From NCBI GenBank assembly GCA_023300235.1, contig JALZWN010000305.1, positions 1-35,704 of the forward strand: DNA of 35,704 bases, written 5' to 3'. Numbering within the stretch: the first letter of the stretch is position 1; each line of letters begins with the position of its first letter. The DNA is from Mariniblastus sp. (lineage in GTDB: Bacteria > Planctomycetota > Planctomycetia > Pirellulales > Pirellulaceae). The translations under genes and the position numbers were made by a program. Below, one piece after another: positions 14,965 through 23,440 of this stretch. Below the pieces are notes generated by a model, which did no database searches, was not told the DNA's origin, and saw only the letters and a program-made list of their open reading frames with translations.

Positions 14965-17586
14965 ATGGACGACTCGACGCTTGAATCTGTTGAATCCACA
15001 TTGGCTGATGAAGGCCTGCAGGGGGAGGTGTTCAATCGCGGCGAGACGATGGCGACCGCTGCGGAAGTTCGGCCGCTGCTGGTTTCGAAAGCGAACCCAA
15101 AGTTGTCTCAGTATCCGATGCTGCTGGCATTGTTGGCGGTGATCGTTGGTGTGTTGCTGGACTATCTGTTTGCGCTACCAGAAGTTATTTCGATTGCGAC
15201 CGCATCGGTGAGTTTGCTGGCTTGGTGGGGTTGGCGTTTTTTAGTTGTCGATCGATTGCAATCCGCCACGGCGCTGCGATCGTTGTGCTTGTTGGTCGGC
15301 TTGGCGGCGATCGGGGCGGCTTGGCACCACAATCATTGGCATCGATTTTCGGTTGACGATCTTGGTTTGGCGGCGGCGTTGGATTCGTCGCCGTGCTGTG
15401 TTGAACTGCGGCTTGGTTCGGAGCCTCAGTTCGCGCCCGAAGAAGGACGCTATGTGCAGACTGCCGACGGCGAACTGAAGACGTACTTTAGTACTCGGGC
15501 GTTTCGGATTCGCGATGGAGAAACTTGGCGTCCGGCCGCGGGGAATGCTCAGCTGGTCGTGCATGCGGACGCGGGCCATTTACGATCGGGTGATCTGGTC
15601 CGAGTTTATGGTCGACTGGTCCGCCCTGCCCCGCCAACCAATCCGGGGCAGTATGATTTTTCGTTGCACTATCGGCGGCAAAGGTTGTTGGCGTTCGTGC
15701 ATGCGTATCATTTGGAGTCGGTCGAGGTGGTTGAGAAGTCGGACTTGACCAGCACGCGGTGGCTGTCGAGTTTAAGGCGGCGGTTGAACGAGATGTTGTG
15801 GGAGTTCGTGGGTGCGGAGGAGGCTCCGTTTGCGTCGGCGATTTTGTTGGGGAACCGTCGGCAAATGAAGAAGGCTCGCCGGGATAAGTTTGTTGAAACT
15901 GGGACGGCGCATTTGTTGGCGATCTCTGGGCTGCACATCGGGATTTTGGCTGGTGCGTTTTTGATGCTGTTGCGCAGTCCGATTTTCGCGAGGCGGCATT
16001 GTTTGTGGGCGACGATCGCGTTCGTGATTTTTTATGCTTGGTTGGTTGAGTTTCGACCGCCGGTGACGCGGGCGTCGATTTTGATCGTGTTGTTTTGTTT
16101 GGGGAAAATGATTGGCGAACGGGGAAACGCGATTAATTTGTTGTGTGCGGCGGGGGTGATTGTGTTGGCGATCAATCCGACGGATTTGTTTTCGATTGGG
16201 CCGCAGCTTTCTTTTTTGGCGGTGACCACGTTGATGTTGGGGCATCGATGGATTTTTGGTGAACCGGAGACCGATTCGCTCAAACGCTTGATCGCGAATA
16301 CTCGGCCGTGGTCGGTGCGGACGGTCGTTGGTTTTGGCCGATCGGTGAAAACGGCGGTGTTGGTGAGTGCGGTGATCTGGCTGGTGGCGTTGCCGTTGGT
16401 TGCAAGCCGGTTTCATTTGATTTCGTATTCGTCGTTGGCAGTGAACCCGTTGTTGCTGTTGCCGGTTTCGTTGGCGTTGTATTTTGGAATGGGGACGCTG
16501 GTTTTCGGATGGTTTTTGAGTCCGGTAGCGAGGGTGATGGGGTATTGCTGTGAGCGGAACTTGTGGCTGGTCGAATCGATGGTGGGATCGTTTCAGTCGC
16601 AAGGCTGGAGTTACGCTTGGACGGCGGGCCCGGGGAATTTCTCGCTGACGTTTTTTTATGCGGGGCTGCTGTTTTGTTTGAAGGCGAAAGCGGTCCGCCG
16701 GAGAGGCCTGGCGGTGGTGGTGTTTGGGCTGGCTTGGATGTTTCTGGGGTGGTGGCTGCCGGCCAAGGTGGCTCGCTGGCAAACCGACGATGCGGTGATT
16801 TGTACGTTCGTGGACGTAGGGCACGGGACGGGTGTGTTGTTACAATTTCCCGATGGGCAAAATTGGTTGTACGACGCCGGTTCGCTGGGGGCGGCGGATT
16901 TTGGGGCTAACAATATCGCCGGCGTGTTGTGGCATGAGCAGATTGATCATTTGGATGCGGTTGTGATTTCGCACGGAGATGCCGATCACTTCAATTCGCT
17001 GGGGCGGCTGGCGGAACGGTTTTCGATCGGACGGCTGATGATTTCGGAAGCGATGCGAAGTAGTCGCTCGTCGCAGGTCCAGGGTTTGATTAGAAAGATC
17101 CAAGTGATGGGCGTTCCGGTCGACATTATCGGTCGAGGGGATCAATGGGAGGCTGGGCAGGATGTGACGGTTTCGGTGCTTTCGCCGACGCCGGCAGGTT
17201 TTGGCGGCAGCGATAATGCGGAGAGTATTGTTTTGCTGATCGATCGTGACGGCAAGAAGATTTTGTTGCCGGGGGATCTGGAGAAAGGCGGCTTGGAGTT
17301 TTTACTTTCGCAGCCGGTAATCGACTGCGATGTGGTGATGGCGGCTCATCATGGCTCGCCAAATTCCGATCCCGAGCGGTTCATGGCTTGGTCGACTCCT
17401 GAGTGGGTGGCTATTAGTGGTGGCAGCAAGCGGGTTTCGGCGGAGATGGAGGGCCGATTTCTTGGCGCTGCAGCAAAGCGACGCGTGATCAGGACCGATC
17501 AAGCCGGAGCGGTACAAATTACGCTCGGTGCGGAGCAAATAACCGCCGAGTATTGGGAAACTGACCGTTGGGTGCGATGTGACTAA
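14965..17586 (+). CDS. comEC: ComEC/Rec2 family DNA uptake channel
   Basis: This 873-residue membrane protein is normal size for full-length ComEC, the inner-membrane channel that brings single-stranded DNA into the cytoplasm during natural transformation. Two hydrophobic helices and a soluble OB-like region (about residues 40-250) precede the competence domain, with T-G-T-A-H-L-L-A-I-S-G-L-H-I-G at residue 324 and about nine membrane segments. The C-terminal metallo-beta-lactamase-like domain contains F-V-D-V-G-H-G-T-G, the HxDxDH motif HGDADH at residues 670-675, LPGDLEKGG and AAHHGSPNS at 793-801. The metal-binding motif looks intact, suggesting a working nuclease-like domain. The start is uncertain; an internal ATG at 15049 is possible. 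No other competence gene is adjacent. Confidence 0.94.
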   Translation: MDDSTLESVESTLADEGLQGEVFNRGETMATAAEVRPLLVSKANPKLSQYPMLLALLAVIVGVLLDYLFALPEVISIATASVSLLAWWGWRFLVVDRLQSATALRSLCLLVGLAAIGAAWHHNHWHRFSVDDLGLAAALDSSPCCVELRLGSEPQFAPEEGRYVQTADGELKTYFSTRAFRIRDGETWRPAAGNAQLVVHADAGHLRSGDLVRVYGRLVRPAPPTNPGQYDFSLHYRRQRLLAFVHAYHLESVEVVEKSDLTSTRWLSSLRRRLNEMLWEFVGAEEAPFASAILLGNRRQMKKARRDKFVETGTAHLLAISGLHIGILAGAFLMLLRSPIFARRHCLWATIAFVIFYAWLVEFRPPVTRASILIVLFCLGKMIGERGNAINLLCAAGVIVLAINPTDLFSIGPQLSFLAVTTLMLGHRWIFGEPETDSLKRLIANTRPWSVRTVVGFGRSVKTAVLVSAVIWLVALPLVASRFHLISYSSLAVNPLLLLPVSLALYFGMGTLVFGWFLSPVARVMGYCCERNLWLVESMVGSFQSQGWSYAWTAGPGNFSLTFFYAGLLFCLKAKAVRRRGLAVVVFGLAWMFLGWWLPAKVARWQTDDAVICTFVDVGHGTGVLLQFPDGQNWLYDAGSLGAADFGANNIAGVLWHEQIDHLDAVVISHGDADHFNSLGRLAERFSIGRLMISEAMRSSRSSQVQGLIRKIQVMGVPVDIIGRGDQWEAGQDVTVSVLSPTPAGFGGSDNAESIVLLIDRDGKKILLPGDLEKGGLEFLLSQPVIDCDVVMAAHHGSPNSDPERFMAWSTPEWVAISGGSKRVSAEMEGRFLGAAAKRRVIRTDQAGAVQITLGAEQITAEYWETDRWVRCD

Positions 17587-17681
17587 TTTATGCGTATTAC
17601 GGGGCTGAGAGTCGGGGTTTCTTGGAAACAAATCGAGAACACGTTTTGCCAAAAACTGTTTTTTCGGCTACAAAAGGTGCT

Positions 17682-18431
17682 ATGAAAACAGCAGTAATTA
17701 CAGGTGCGGGCTCCGGTATCGGCCAAGCCATCGCGTACAACCTATCAGCAACCGGCCATCGCATCATCATCCTAGATCGCTCCGAGGAAGCTGGGGAGGC
17801 AACTGCCGCCCAGATCAAGTCTGACGGAGGCACCGCCGAAGTCATCGCTTGTGATGTTTCTTCCACCGATTCGGTCAAGGCAGCCTTCGAAAAGATCGAT
17901 GAAGTTCATGTCTTGGTCAACAACGCTGGGATCGCGTCGATCGGAAACGTACAAGATTGCGACCCTGAAGAATTGGATCGCGTCTACAACGTGAACGTTA
18001 AAGGCGTTTACCTGTGTTTGCATTACGCCATTCCAAAGATGTTGGCCAACGGTGGCGGCTCGATCGTCAACTTGGCTTCGATCGCTTCCAAGATCGGAAT
18101 CATGGATCGCTTCGCGTACTCGATGTCCAAAGGCGCTGTTTACACGATGTCTTTGTCGATCGCACGCGATTACATCGACAAAGGCATTCGCTGCAACTGC
18201 GTTTGTCCGGCTCGTGTGCACACGCCGTTTGTCGATAGCTACTTAGAAAAGAACTACGAAGCTGACCAGCGTCCCGAGATGTTCAAATCACTTAGCGAGT
18301 ACCAGCCGATCGGTCGCATGGGCAAGCCGGAAGAGATCGCCGAATTGGTGGGCTTTTTGGCTTCTGACAAAGCAGGGTTCATTACCGGATCCGCTTACGA
18401 CATCGATGGCGGCGTAACGTTGTTGCGTTAG
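17682..18431 (+). CDS. Short-chain dehydrogenase, probable 2-keto-3-deoxy-fuconate/rhamnonate dehydrogenase
   Basis: This is a 249-residue classical SDR. The Rossmann motif TGAGSGIG is at residues 8-15. Asp32 ends the second strand (I-I-I-L-D-R-S) and favours NAD over NADP. NNAG is at 80-83, and the catalytic set is Ser133, Tyr146 and Lys150 (YSMSK). The ATG at 17682 has AAAGG upstream; an earlier TTG at 17622 adds residues unlike the family. SDRs are hard to assign alone. Followed by an FAH-family hydrolase, a UxaA-type dehydratase and an L-lactate dehydrogenase on the same strand, it fits the enzyme oxidising 2-keto-3-deoxy-L-fuconate (or rhamnonate) to the 2,4-diketo acid. The family call is secure and the substrate is inferred. 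Confidence 0.85.
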   Translation: MKTAVITGAGSGIGQAIAYNLSATGHRIIILDRSEEAGEATAAQIKSDGGTAEVIACDVSSTDSVKAAFEKIDEVHVLVNNAGIASIGNVQDCDPEELDRVYNVNVKGVYLCLHYAIPKMLANGGGSIVNLASIASKIGIMDRFAYSMSKGAVYTMSLSIARDYIDKGIRCNCVCPARVHTPFVDSYLEKNYEADQRPEMFKSLSEYQPIGRMGKPEEIAELVGFLASDKAGFITGSAYDIDGGVTLLR

Positions 18432-18506
18432 TCTTCTGCAGCGGTGATTCGACGGCTCGTTCGTTGAGGGATTTCGCTTGTCGATTAAAAACATGAAATT
18501 CTCAGC

Positions 18507-18536
18507 ACAGGCGAAGGCAATAGCTCCTTCGCTTGT
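18507..18536 (+). terminator. Hairpin between the dehydrogenase and hydrolase genes
   Basis: GCGAAGG (18511-18517) pairs with CCTTCGC (18526-18532), extended outward by ACAG/TTGT to an 11-pair stem with an eight-base loop. Only a short T-rich stretch follows. It may attenuate transcription between the first and second genes of the cluster or be a processing site. Confidence 0.4.
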
Positions 18537-18639
18537 TCTGCAAGACGTGAATCAAATTTTCTCCCGATGGTAGCGATTTGATTGGCAATAAACGACTTAA
18601 AACCTTTACTTTACAACCTTTAAAACCACACCTATTCCA

Positions 18640-19500
18640 ATGAAGCTTGCCCGTTACTACGACTCAAACTCAAATGTTGTTCCAGCCATTTTCACTGACG
18701 AAAACACGCTAGCCGATTGTTCTTCTTTTGGTGAAGACTGGAACGAGCAATTTTTCGGCAACGATGGTTTAACTCGGTTGGCCAGTTTTTTGGAAGCCAG
18801 CGGAAGTGATTTACCGAGTGTAGCCGCGGCCGACGTGAAGTTGGCGCCTGCGGTTGCTCGTCCGTCAAAGATTATCTGCATCGGTCTGAACTACGCTCTA
18901 CACGCTAAAGAATCAGGCATGGAAGCACCGACTGAGCCAGTTGTTTTCTTCAAAGCAACTTCGGCTTGGAACGATCCAAACGGCGAAGTCTTGATCCCTC
19001 GTAACTCAGTGAAGACCGATTGGGAAGTTGAATTGGCTGTCGTGATCGGCAAGAAGGCCAAGTACGTTTCAGAAGCCGATGCACTGGATTACGTCGCCGG
19101 TTACGGTGTTCACAATGATTACTCAGAGCGCGAGTGGCAGATCGAAAAATGCGGTCAGTGGGTCAAAGGTAAATCAGCAGATACTTACGCTCCGTTTGGT
19201 CCTTACATGGCGACGACGGATGAAGTCGCCGATCCAAACAGCCTTGATCTATGGTTGAAGCTGAACGGCGAAAAAATCCAAGACAGCAACACGTCTGACT
19301 TTATCTTCAACGTGCAGCATGTTGTTTCTTACTTGTCGAACTTCATGACTTTGCTTCCAGGCGATGTGATCTCAACCGGTACTCCAGCGGGCGTTGGTTT
19401 TGGTTTTGATCCTCAGAAGTACCTGAAAGCCGGCGACAAGATCGAACTTGGGATCGAAGGCTTGGGCATTCAAAACCAAGTTGCTGTTCAAGAAGCGTAG
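18640..19500 (+). CDS. Fumarylacetoacetate hydrolase family protein, probable 2,4-diketo-3-deoxy-sugar acid hydrolase
   Basis: This 286-residue protein has the FAH fold in its C-terminal two thirds. Landmarks are I-C-I-G-L-N-Y-A-L-H-A-K-E at the start of the domain, the metal ligands Glu129 and Glu131 in DWEVELAVVIG, Asp160 in HNDYSERE, GPYMATTDE and ISTGTPAGVG. Family enzymes cleave carbon-carbon bonds of beta-diketo acids or are isomerase/decarboxylases. With the SDR before it and the UxaA and lactate dehydrogenase genes after it, the best fit is cleavage of 2,4-diketo-3-deoxy-L-fuconate (or rhamnonate) to pyruvate and L-lactate. A general 2-keto-acid hydrolase cannot be excluded. Confidence 0.87.
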   Translation: MKLARYYDSNSNVVPAIFTDENTLADCSSFGEDWNEQFFGNDGLTRLASFLEASGSDLPSVAAADVKLAPAVARPSKIICIGLNYALHAKESGMEAPTEPVVFFKATSAWNDPNGEVLIPRNSVKTDWEVELAVVIGKKAKYVSEADALDYVAGYGVHNDYSEREWQIEKCGQWVKGKSADTYAPFGPYMATTDEVADPNSLDLWLKLNGEKIQDSNTSDFIFNVQHVVSYLSNFMTLLPGDVISTGTPAGVGFGFDPQKYLKAGDKIELGIEGLGIQNQVAVQEA

Positions 19501-19517
19501 TTTGAAAACGATCAACG

Positions 19518-19549
19518 GGGGACGTTGTGTTTGAACCAACGTTCGTCCC
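19518..19549 (+). promoter_or_regulatory. Intergenic hairpin between the hydrolase and dehydratase genes
   Basis: GGGACG near 19519-19524 pairs with CGTCCC at 19544-19549, with an inner GTTG/CAAC pair set (19524-19527, 19537-19540). TTTGTT follows. It is a weak terminator or attenuator candidate that would set the ratio of upstream to downstream enzymes. Confidence 0.4.
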
Positions 19550-19590
19550 TTTGTTAATTGATAGAATCAGAGAAAGTCGGAAGCCAAAAT

Positions 19591-21252
19591 ATGTCTAATC
19601 GCAAACCCGTCCTCCAGTTGGACCCTCGAGACAACGTCTTGGTTGCATTGATGGATCTTAAAGCCGGTGAAGTCGTCCAGCACGATGATCAGTCGTACAC
19701 GTTGGTAACTGACGTTGATTCAAAGCACAAATTCCCAACCGCCGCACTCAATGCTGGAGATCCGGTTTACCAGTTCGGCGTATTGGTCGGCGTGGCGACT
19801 CAGCCTGTTGCCTGTGGTGAATTGATTCATACGCACAATGTGAAGCACGCCGCGGAAGAGGTTGACGTTGATGATTTGGCGGAGCCGAGTTTTGCGTGGA
19901 CAACGCAACCGGATGTTTCTCCGTTTGAAGGCAAGACCTTTGACGGGTTCCACCGCGAAGACGGTCAAGTTGGTACGGCTAACTATTGGTTGGTCGTGCC
20001 GATGGTGTTCTGCGAAAACCGTAACCTGAAGATTTTGGAAGAGAGCTTTGTCAACTCGTTGGGCTACGGCAAGGCGTCACCTTACACGACGTTTACGAAG
20101 AGTTTGATCGATGCTCATCAAGCCGGTGGCGACGTGACGGAAGTGACTTTTCCAGAAACGGAAATGCCATCTGGCGAGCGTGTGTTCCAGAATATTGACG
20201 GCATCAAGTTCTTGCGACATGCCGGCGGTTGCGGTTCGGACCGAGGTGATTCTGACGCGCTGTGCGCTTTGTTGGCGGGTTATGTGACTCATCCCAACGT
20301 CGCCGGCGTGACTGTGTTGTCGCTGGGTTGCCAGCACGCACAGATGTCGATTTTGGAAGAACAAGTCAAGCAACGGTGTCCGGAGTACAGCCGGCCGATG
20401 CTCAAGTTTGAACAACAACAGTTCAAGTCCGAGCAGGAGATGCTCGAGGGCGCGATTCGAGCGACGTTCACGGGGATGGCGGACGTGGACAAAGTGTCGG
20501 TGCGAAAACCAGCTCCACTTTCTAAGCTGACGATCGGCCTTGAGTGCGGTGGTTCGGATGGCTTTAGCGGGTTGTCAGCTAACCCTGCGATTGGCCACGT
20601 TTCGGATTTGATGACGCTGTTGGGCGGTAAGTCGATTTTGTCTGAGTTCCCAGAGCTGTGCGGTGTCGAAGGCGAGATGGTGAAGCGTTGTGAGACCAAG
20701 GAGATCGCCTCTCGCTTCATGAAGATCATGCACGCTTACAACGCTCGAGCAAACGAAGTTGGGTCGGATTTCTCCACCAACCCGTCGCCGGGGAACATCA
20801 AAGACGGTTTGATCACCGACGCGATTAAATCAGCCGGTGCTGCCAAAAAAGGTGGCACAGCGCCGATCGTTGATGTTTTGGACTACACGGAGCCTTGCAC
20901 CAAGCCCGGTTTGACGTTGCTGTGCACGCCAGGTAACGATGTCGAATCGACGACTGCGATGGCAGGTTCTTGGTGCAATGTGATTTTGTTTTCAACTGGC
21001 TTGGGAACGCCCACGGGTAACCCGGTTTGTCCTGTAATCAAAGTTGCATCCAATACTCACACTGCTAATTACCACAACGACCTGATCGACTACGACGCGG
21101 GAGTTGTTATCAGTGGCGACGAAACGATTGCCGAAGCTGGTGACAATTTGTTGCGATTGATCATTGAAACCGCCTCCGGGCGTTACGTGCCCAAAGCCGT
21201 TGGGCTGGGGCAAGACGACTTTATTCCTTGGAAACGGGGCGTTTCGCTCTAG
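19591..21252 (+). CDS. UxaA-family sugar-acid dehydratase (altronate/galactarate type), probable L-fuconate dehydratase
   Basis: This is a 553-residue two-domain protein. The N-terminal SAF domain (residues of about 5-90) ends with GELIHTHNVKH, whose His80/His82 are typical. The large UxaA C-terminal part shows F-H-R-E-D-G-Q-V-G-T-A-N-Y-W, HAGGCGSDRGD, LSLGCQHAQ, LECGGSDGFSGLSANPA and T-G-L-G-T-P-T-G-N-P-V-C-P-V, carrying cysteines that family members use for metal binding. GGAAG precedes the ATG at 19591; an in-frame TTG at 19558 is less likely. The family dehydrates altronate, galactarate and, in Campylobacter-type fucose use, fuconate. The neighbours point to a 6-deoxy-sugar acid. Substrate is inference; the family is certain. 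Confidence 0.88.
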   Translation: MSNRKPVLQLDPRDNVLVALMDLKAGEVVQHDDQSYTLVTDVDSKHKFPTAALNAGDPVYQFGVLVGVATQPVACGELIHTHNVKHAAEEVDVDDLAEPSFAWTTQPDVSPFEGKTFDGFHREDGQVGTANYWLVVPMVFCENRNLKILEESFVNSLGYGKASPYTTFTKSLIDAHQAGGDVTEVTFPETEMPSGERVFQNIDGIKFLRHAGGCGSDRGDSDALCALLAGYVTHPNVAGVTVLSLGCQHAQMSILEEQVKQRCPEYSRPMLKFEQQQFKSEQEMLEGAIRATFTGMADVDKVSVRKPAPLSKLTIGLECGGSDGFSGLSANPAIGHVSDLMTLLGGKSILSEFPELCGVEGEMVKRCETKEIASRFMKIMHAYNARANEVGSDFSTNPSPGNIKDGLITDAIKSAGAAKKGGTAPIVDVLDYTEPCTKPGLTLLCTPGNDVESTTAMAGSWCNVILFSTGLGTPTGNPVCPVIKVASNTHTANYHNDLIDYDAGVVISGDETIAEAGDNLLRLIIETASGRYVPKAVGLGQDDFIPWKRGVSL

Positions 21253-21569
21253 TGCCGTTGATGGTGTTTTGAGTGTGACGCTGATTGTGCCATTGCATTG
21301 GTGATGATTACTGATCGTTTGCGGTTATACTGAACGTTTGCAGTTTTACTTAAGATCGTTCGCTTTTGTGAAATAAAATAGAGTACCGGTTGTCTGAGTG
21401 CTTATCGAACTGCTTCGCGACAAAACAAATGATGCGTCGCTTAAAAAAGTTGTGAGATAAACTCTTAGTACCTCCGGTGGTTACGAACCAAAAAACTTCT
21501 TCGCGTCCTGCGAAACAGGCAGACACGAAACAGACAGACACAAGTCAGCTAGAAATTGATTGATACGCT
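21253..21569. promoter_or_regulatory. Control region of the lactate dehydrogenase gene with two sets of direct repeats
   Basis: CGTTTGCGGTTATACT (21316-21331) and CGTTTGCAGTTTTACT (21335-21350) match at 14 of 16 positions, 19 bases apart. A weaker third start, CGTTCGCTTTT, lies at 21357. Spacing near two helical turns suits a regulator binding cooperatively. A separate 15-base tandem duplication (GAAACAGGCAGACAC, one mismatch) occupies 21512-21526 and 21527-21541, just before the gene. I could not assign -35/-10 boxes. Confidence 0.45.
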
Positions 21570-22718
21570 ATGAAAGAACATTTCGACTCAGAACTTCCTT
21601 CGGTTGAGCATCTGATGGAGCGTGCGAAGCAACGCATGCCAGGATTCGCTTACGATTACTTGGCCGGCGGTTGTTTTACGGAAGTGAACCTCAAGCGAAA
21701 CACTTCTGATATTCGCGAAATTCAGCTTAAGCCGTGGTACCTGCGAGACTACGCGGGTGCATCGCAAGAGACCGAGTTGTTCGGCAAGACTTATTCGTCG
21801 GCGTTCGGTATAGCTCCAGTTGGCTTGCAAGGTTTGATGTGGCCCAAGAGCTGCGAGTACTTAGCTCAAGCGTCTGCCGATCACAATATTCCTTTCACCT
21901 TGTCGACGGTCAGCACGGCCAGTATTGAGACGGTTGCAAAAATCACCGAAGGAAACTTTTGGTTCCAACTGTACCACCCCGCCGAAAACGACTTGCGAGA
22001 TAAGTTGCTTGAGCGAGCTTGGGAGGCTGGTTGCAAGACGTTGGTGATTTTGGCTGACACGCCGACGTTTGCGTATCGCCCAAAAGAAATTCGCAACGGG
22101 CTCTCCATTCCGCCGCGGATGAGTTTGAGAAACGTTATTCAAATGGTCGGCAATCCGACTTGGTGCCTCGGCCAGTTGATTGCTGGCAAGCCGGAGTTTC
22201 AGACGATGAAGCCGTACATTCCCGCGGGCTTGAGCATGAAGCACTTGGGTTTGTTCATGAACAAAACATTCTCCGGTCGTCTTACCGAAGCCAAAATTTC
22301 CGCCATTCGCGATCGATGGAAAGGCAACATTGTTATCAAAGGCATCGTCAATCCTGAGGACGCTGAGTTGGCGATCAAGCTGGGGTTGGACGGTTTGATT
22401 GCGTCCAACCATGGCGGTCGACAGTTGGACCGCGGTCAGTCGACGATCAAACCATTCCAAGAGCTGGTGACTAATTTCAAAGGCAAGATCAAGCTGATGC
22501 TGGATTCTGGGATTCGTTCGGGAGCTGATGTCGCTTCGGTGCTGGCAACCGGTGCTGACTTTACTTTCTTGGGCCGTACGCCGATGTTCGGTGTCTGTGC
22601 CAAGGGCAAGTATGGCGGGCACCACACGGTTGAAATGCTGAAAAAGCAAGTCCAGCAGGTGATGGAGCAAGTCGGTTGCGAGAAGATCGAAGACTTGCCA
22701 AATCACTTGGTGAAGTAG
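21570..22718 (+). CDS. lldD: FMN-dependent alpha-hydroxy-acid dehydrogenase, probable L-lactate dehydrogenase
   Basis: This 382-residue protein belongs to the FMN alpha-hydroxy-acid oxidase/dehydrogenase family (LldD, glycolate oxidase, flavocytochrome b2). It begins with L-M-E-R-A-K-Q-R-M-P-G-F-A-Y-D-Y-L-A-G-G. Mid-protein W-F-Q-L-Y and the lysine of I-V-I-K-G-I-V are present, and the catalytic His281 with Arg284 is in ASNHGGRQLD. It is followed by DSGIRSGADV and F-L-G-R-T-P, which hold the FMN phosphate. The length is standard. No membrane helix is seen; electrons would pass to the quinone pool or oxygen. As the last gene of the deoxy-sugar cluster it would turn the released L-lactate into pyruvate. 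Glycolate or mandelate specificity cannot be excluded. Confidence 0.88.
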   Translation: MKEHFDSELPSVEHLMERAKQRMPGFAYDYLAGGCFTEVNLKRNTSDIREIQLKPWYLRDYAGASQETELFGKTYSSAFGIAPVGLQGLMWPKSCEYLAQASADHNIPFTLSTVSTASIETVAKITEGNFWFQLYHPAENDLRDKLLERAWEAGCKTLVILADTPTFAYRPKEIRNGLSIPPRMSLRNVIQMVGNPTWCLGQLIAGKPEFQTMKPYIPAGLSMKHLGLFMNKTFSGRLTEAKISAIRDRWKGNIVIKGIVNPEDAELAIKLGLDGLIASNHGGRQLDRGQSTIKPFQELVTNFKGKIKLMLDSGIRSGADVASVLATGADFTFLGRTPMFGVCAKGKYGGHHTVEMLKKQVQQVMEQVGCEKIEDLPNHLVK

Positions 22719-22781
22719 GTTTGCGGGCCAAGGCCTTGCGAATTTGAGGTGGATTGGCGTAAGATTCGAAGATGGCCCGAT

Positions 22782-22810
22782 CATTTGCGACGATCGATTT
22801 GCGACGATCT
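22782..22810. repeat. 14-base tandem duplication upstream of the small lipoprotein
   Basis: ATTTGCGACGATCG (22783-22796) is followed at once by ATTTGCGACGATCT (22797-22810), one mismatch. It lies 77-104 bases before the lipoprotein start. Confidence 0.65.
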
Positions 22811-22886
22811 TTAGGCTTATTAACAGCCCCGTTCGATCGCGAGTGTGGTTCCAGTCTTTGCCTTCCCTTCCCCGTGAGAGTTAACG

Positions 22887-23390
22887 ATGCTTGCCCGTCT
22901 CTCAAGTCCCTTTTGGCTGCTTGTGGTTTTGGTTGTCGTCTGCGCCGGTTGCGCTGATACCCAAATTGCTGACGACCCCGAAGTGGAATCTCGAGGAGCG
23001 CAAGTCAGCGATGTGGAGCTTGAGGAGATCGCATCTGAGCGAGTGCCGATGACGCGGGAGGCATTCGTGTACTACGTCGCCAATGAAACGGTCGGCGATC
23101 CCGATGACGACTTTATCCTGTTTTTGAAGATTCCCGGTACGCTCACTCCCGAAAAACGATCCGAAAATTACACGGCGCCGCTTGATGAAGCGCTGAAGCA
23201 GGCTGAGCTTGGCAAAGTGGTCAGTGCCGCGGCGATGATGGGAGCAAAGCCTTTTGCCGGGGTTAGCGTTGAAGTGAGCGACCTTGAGCAAGGCGTCGAT
23301 GTGATCATCGAAGTGTTGCGAGAATCCGATGCCCCCGAAGGAACAGAAATTCGTTACGGCGAGGGTGAAAAGAAATTTATGGTGTTATAA
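22887..23390 (+). CDS. Small lipoprotein of unknown function
   Basis: This is a 167-residue protein. The N-terminus has basic residues, a hydrophobic stretch of Val/Leu and the lipobox V-C-A-G-C, giving a predicted lipidated Cys22. The mature part is acidic and hydrophilic. It has no domain I recognise and has the look of a small alpha/beta module (D-D-D-F-I-L-F-L-K-I-P, V-D-V-I-I-E-V-L-R-E-S). It stands alone between lldD and the convergent ABC operon, whose last stop is 51 bases away. A modest GAGAG-type ribosome site precedes the ATG. Membrane anchoring is inferred from the lipobox. Confidence 0.8.
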   Translation: MLARLSSPFWLLVVLVVVCAGCADTQIADDPEVESRGAQVSDVELEEIASERVPMTREAFVYYVANETVGDPDDDFILFLKIPGTLTPEKRSENYTAPLDEALKQAELGKVVSAAAMMGAKPFAGVSVEVSDLEQGVDVIIEVLRESDAPEGTEIRYGEGEKKFMVL

Positions 23391-23440
23391 AGAGACGGCA
23401 GAGAAAGCAAACAAGGCAGATGCAGGAGGGAGCAGTGTTG

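Noticed and set aside
15772..16824. 350-codon minus-strand open frame inside comEC
   Set aside because: It is antisense to a well-supported ComEC gene, and its product is dominated by Arg, Gln, His and Pro, as expected for a shadow frame.
17682..22718. Bacterial microcompartment locus for fucose/rhamnose use
   Set aside because: No shell proteins, aldolase or lactaldehyde enzymes are present; the enzymes fit a non-phosphorylative route instead.
21861..22784. 307-codon minus-strand open frame over lldD
   Set aside because: It is antisense to a clear FMN dehydrogenase with all active-site residues; no motif appears in the antisense product.
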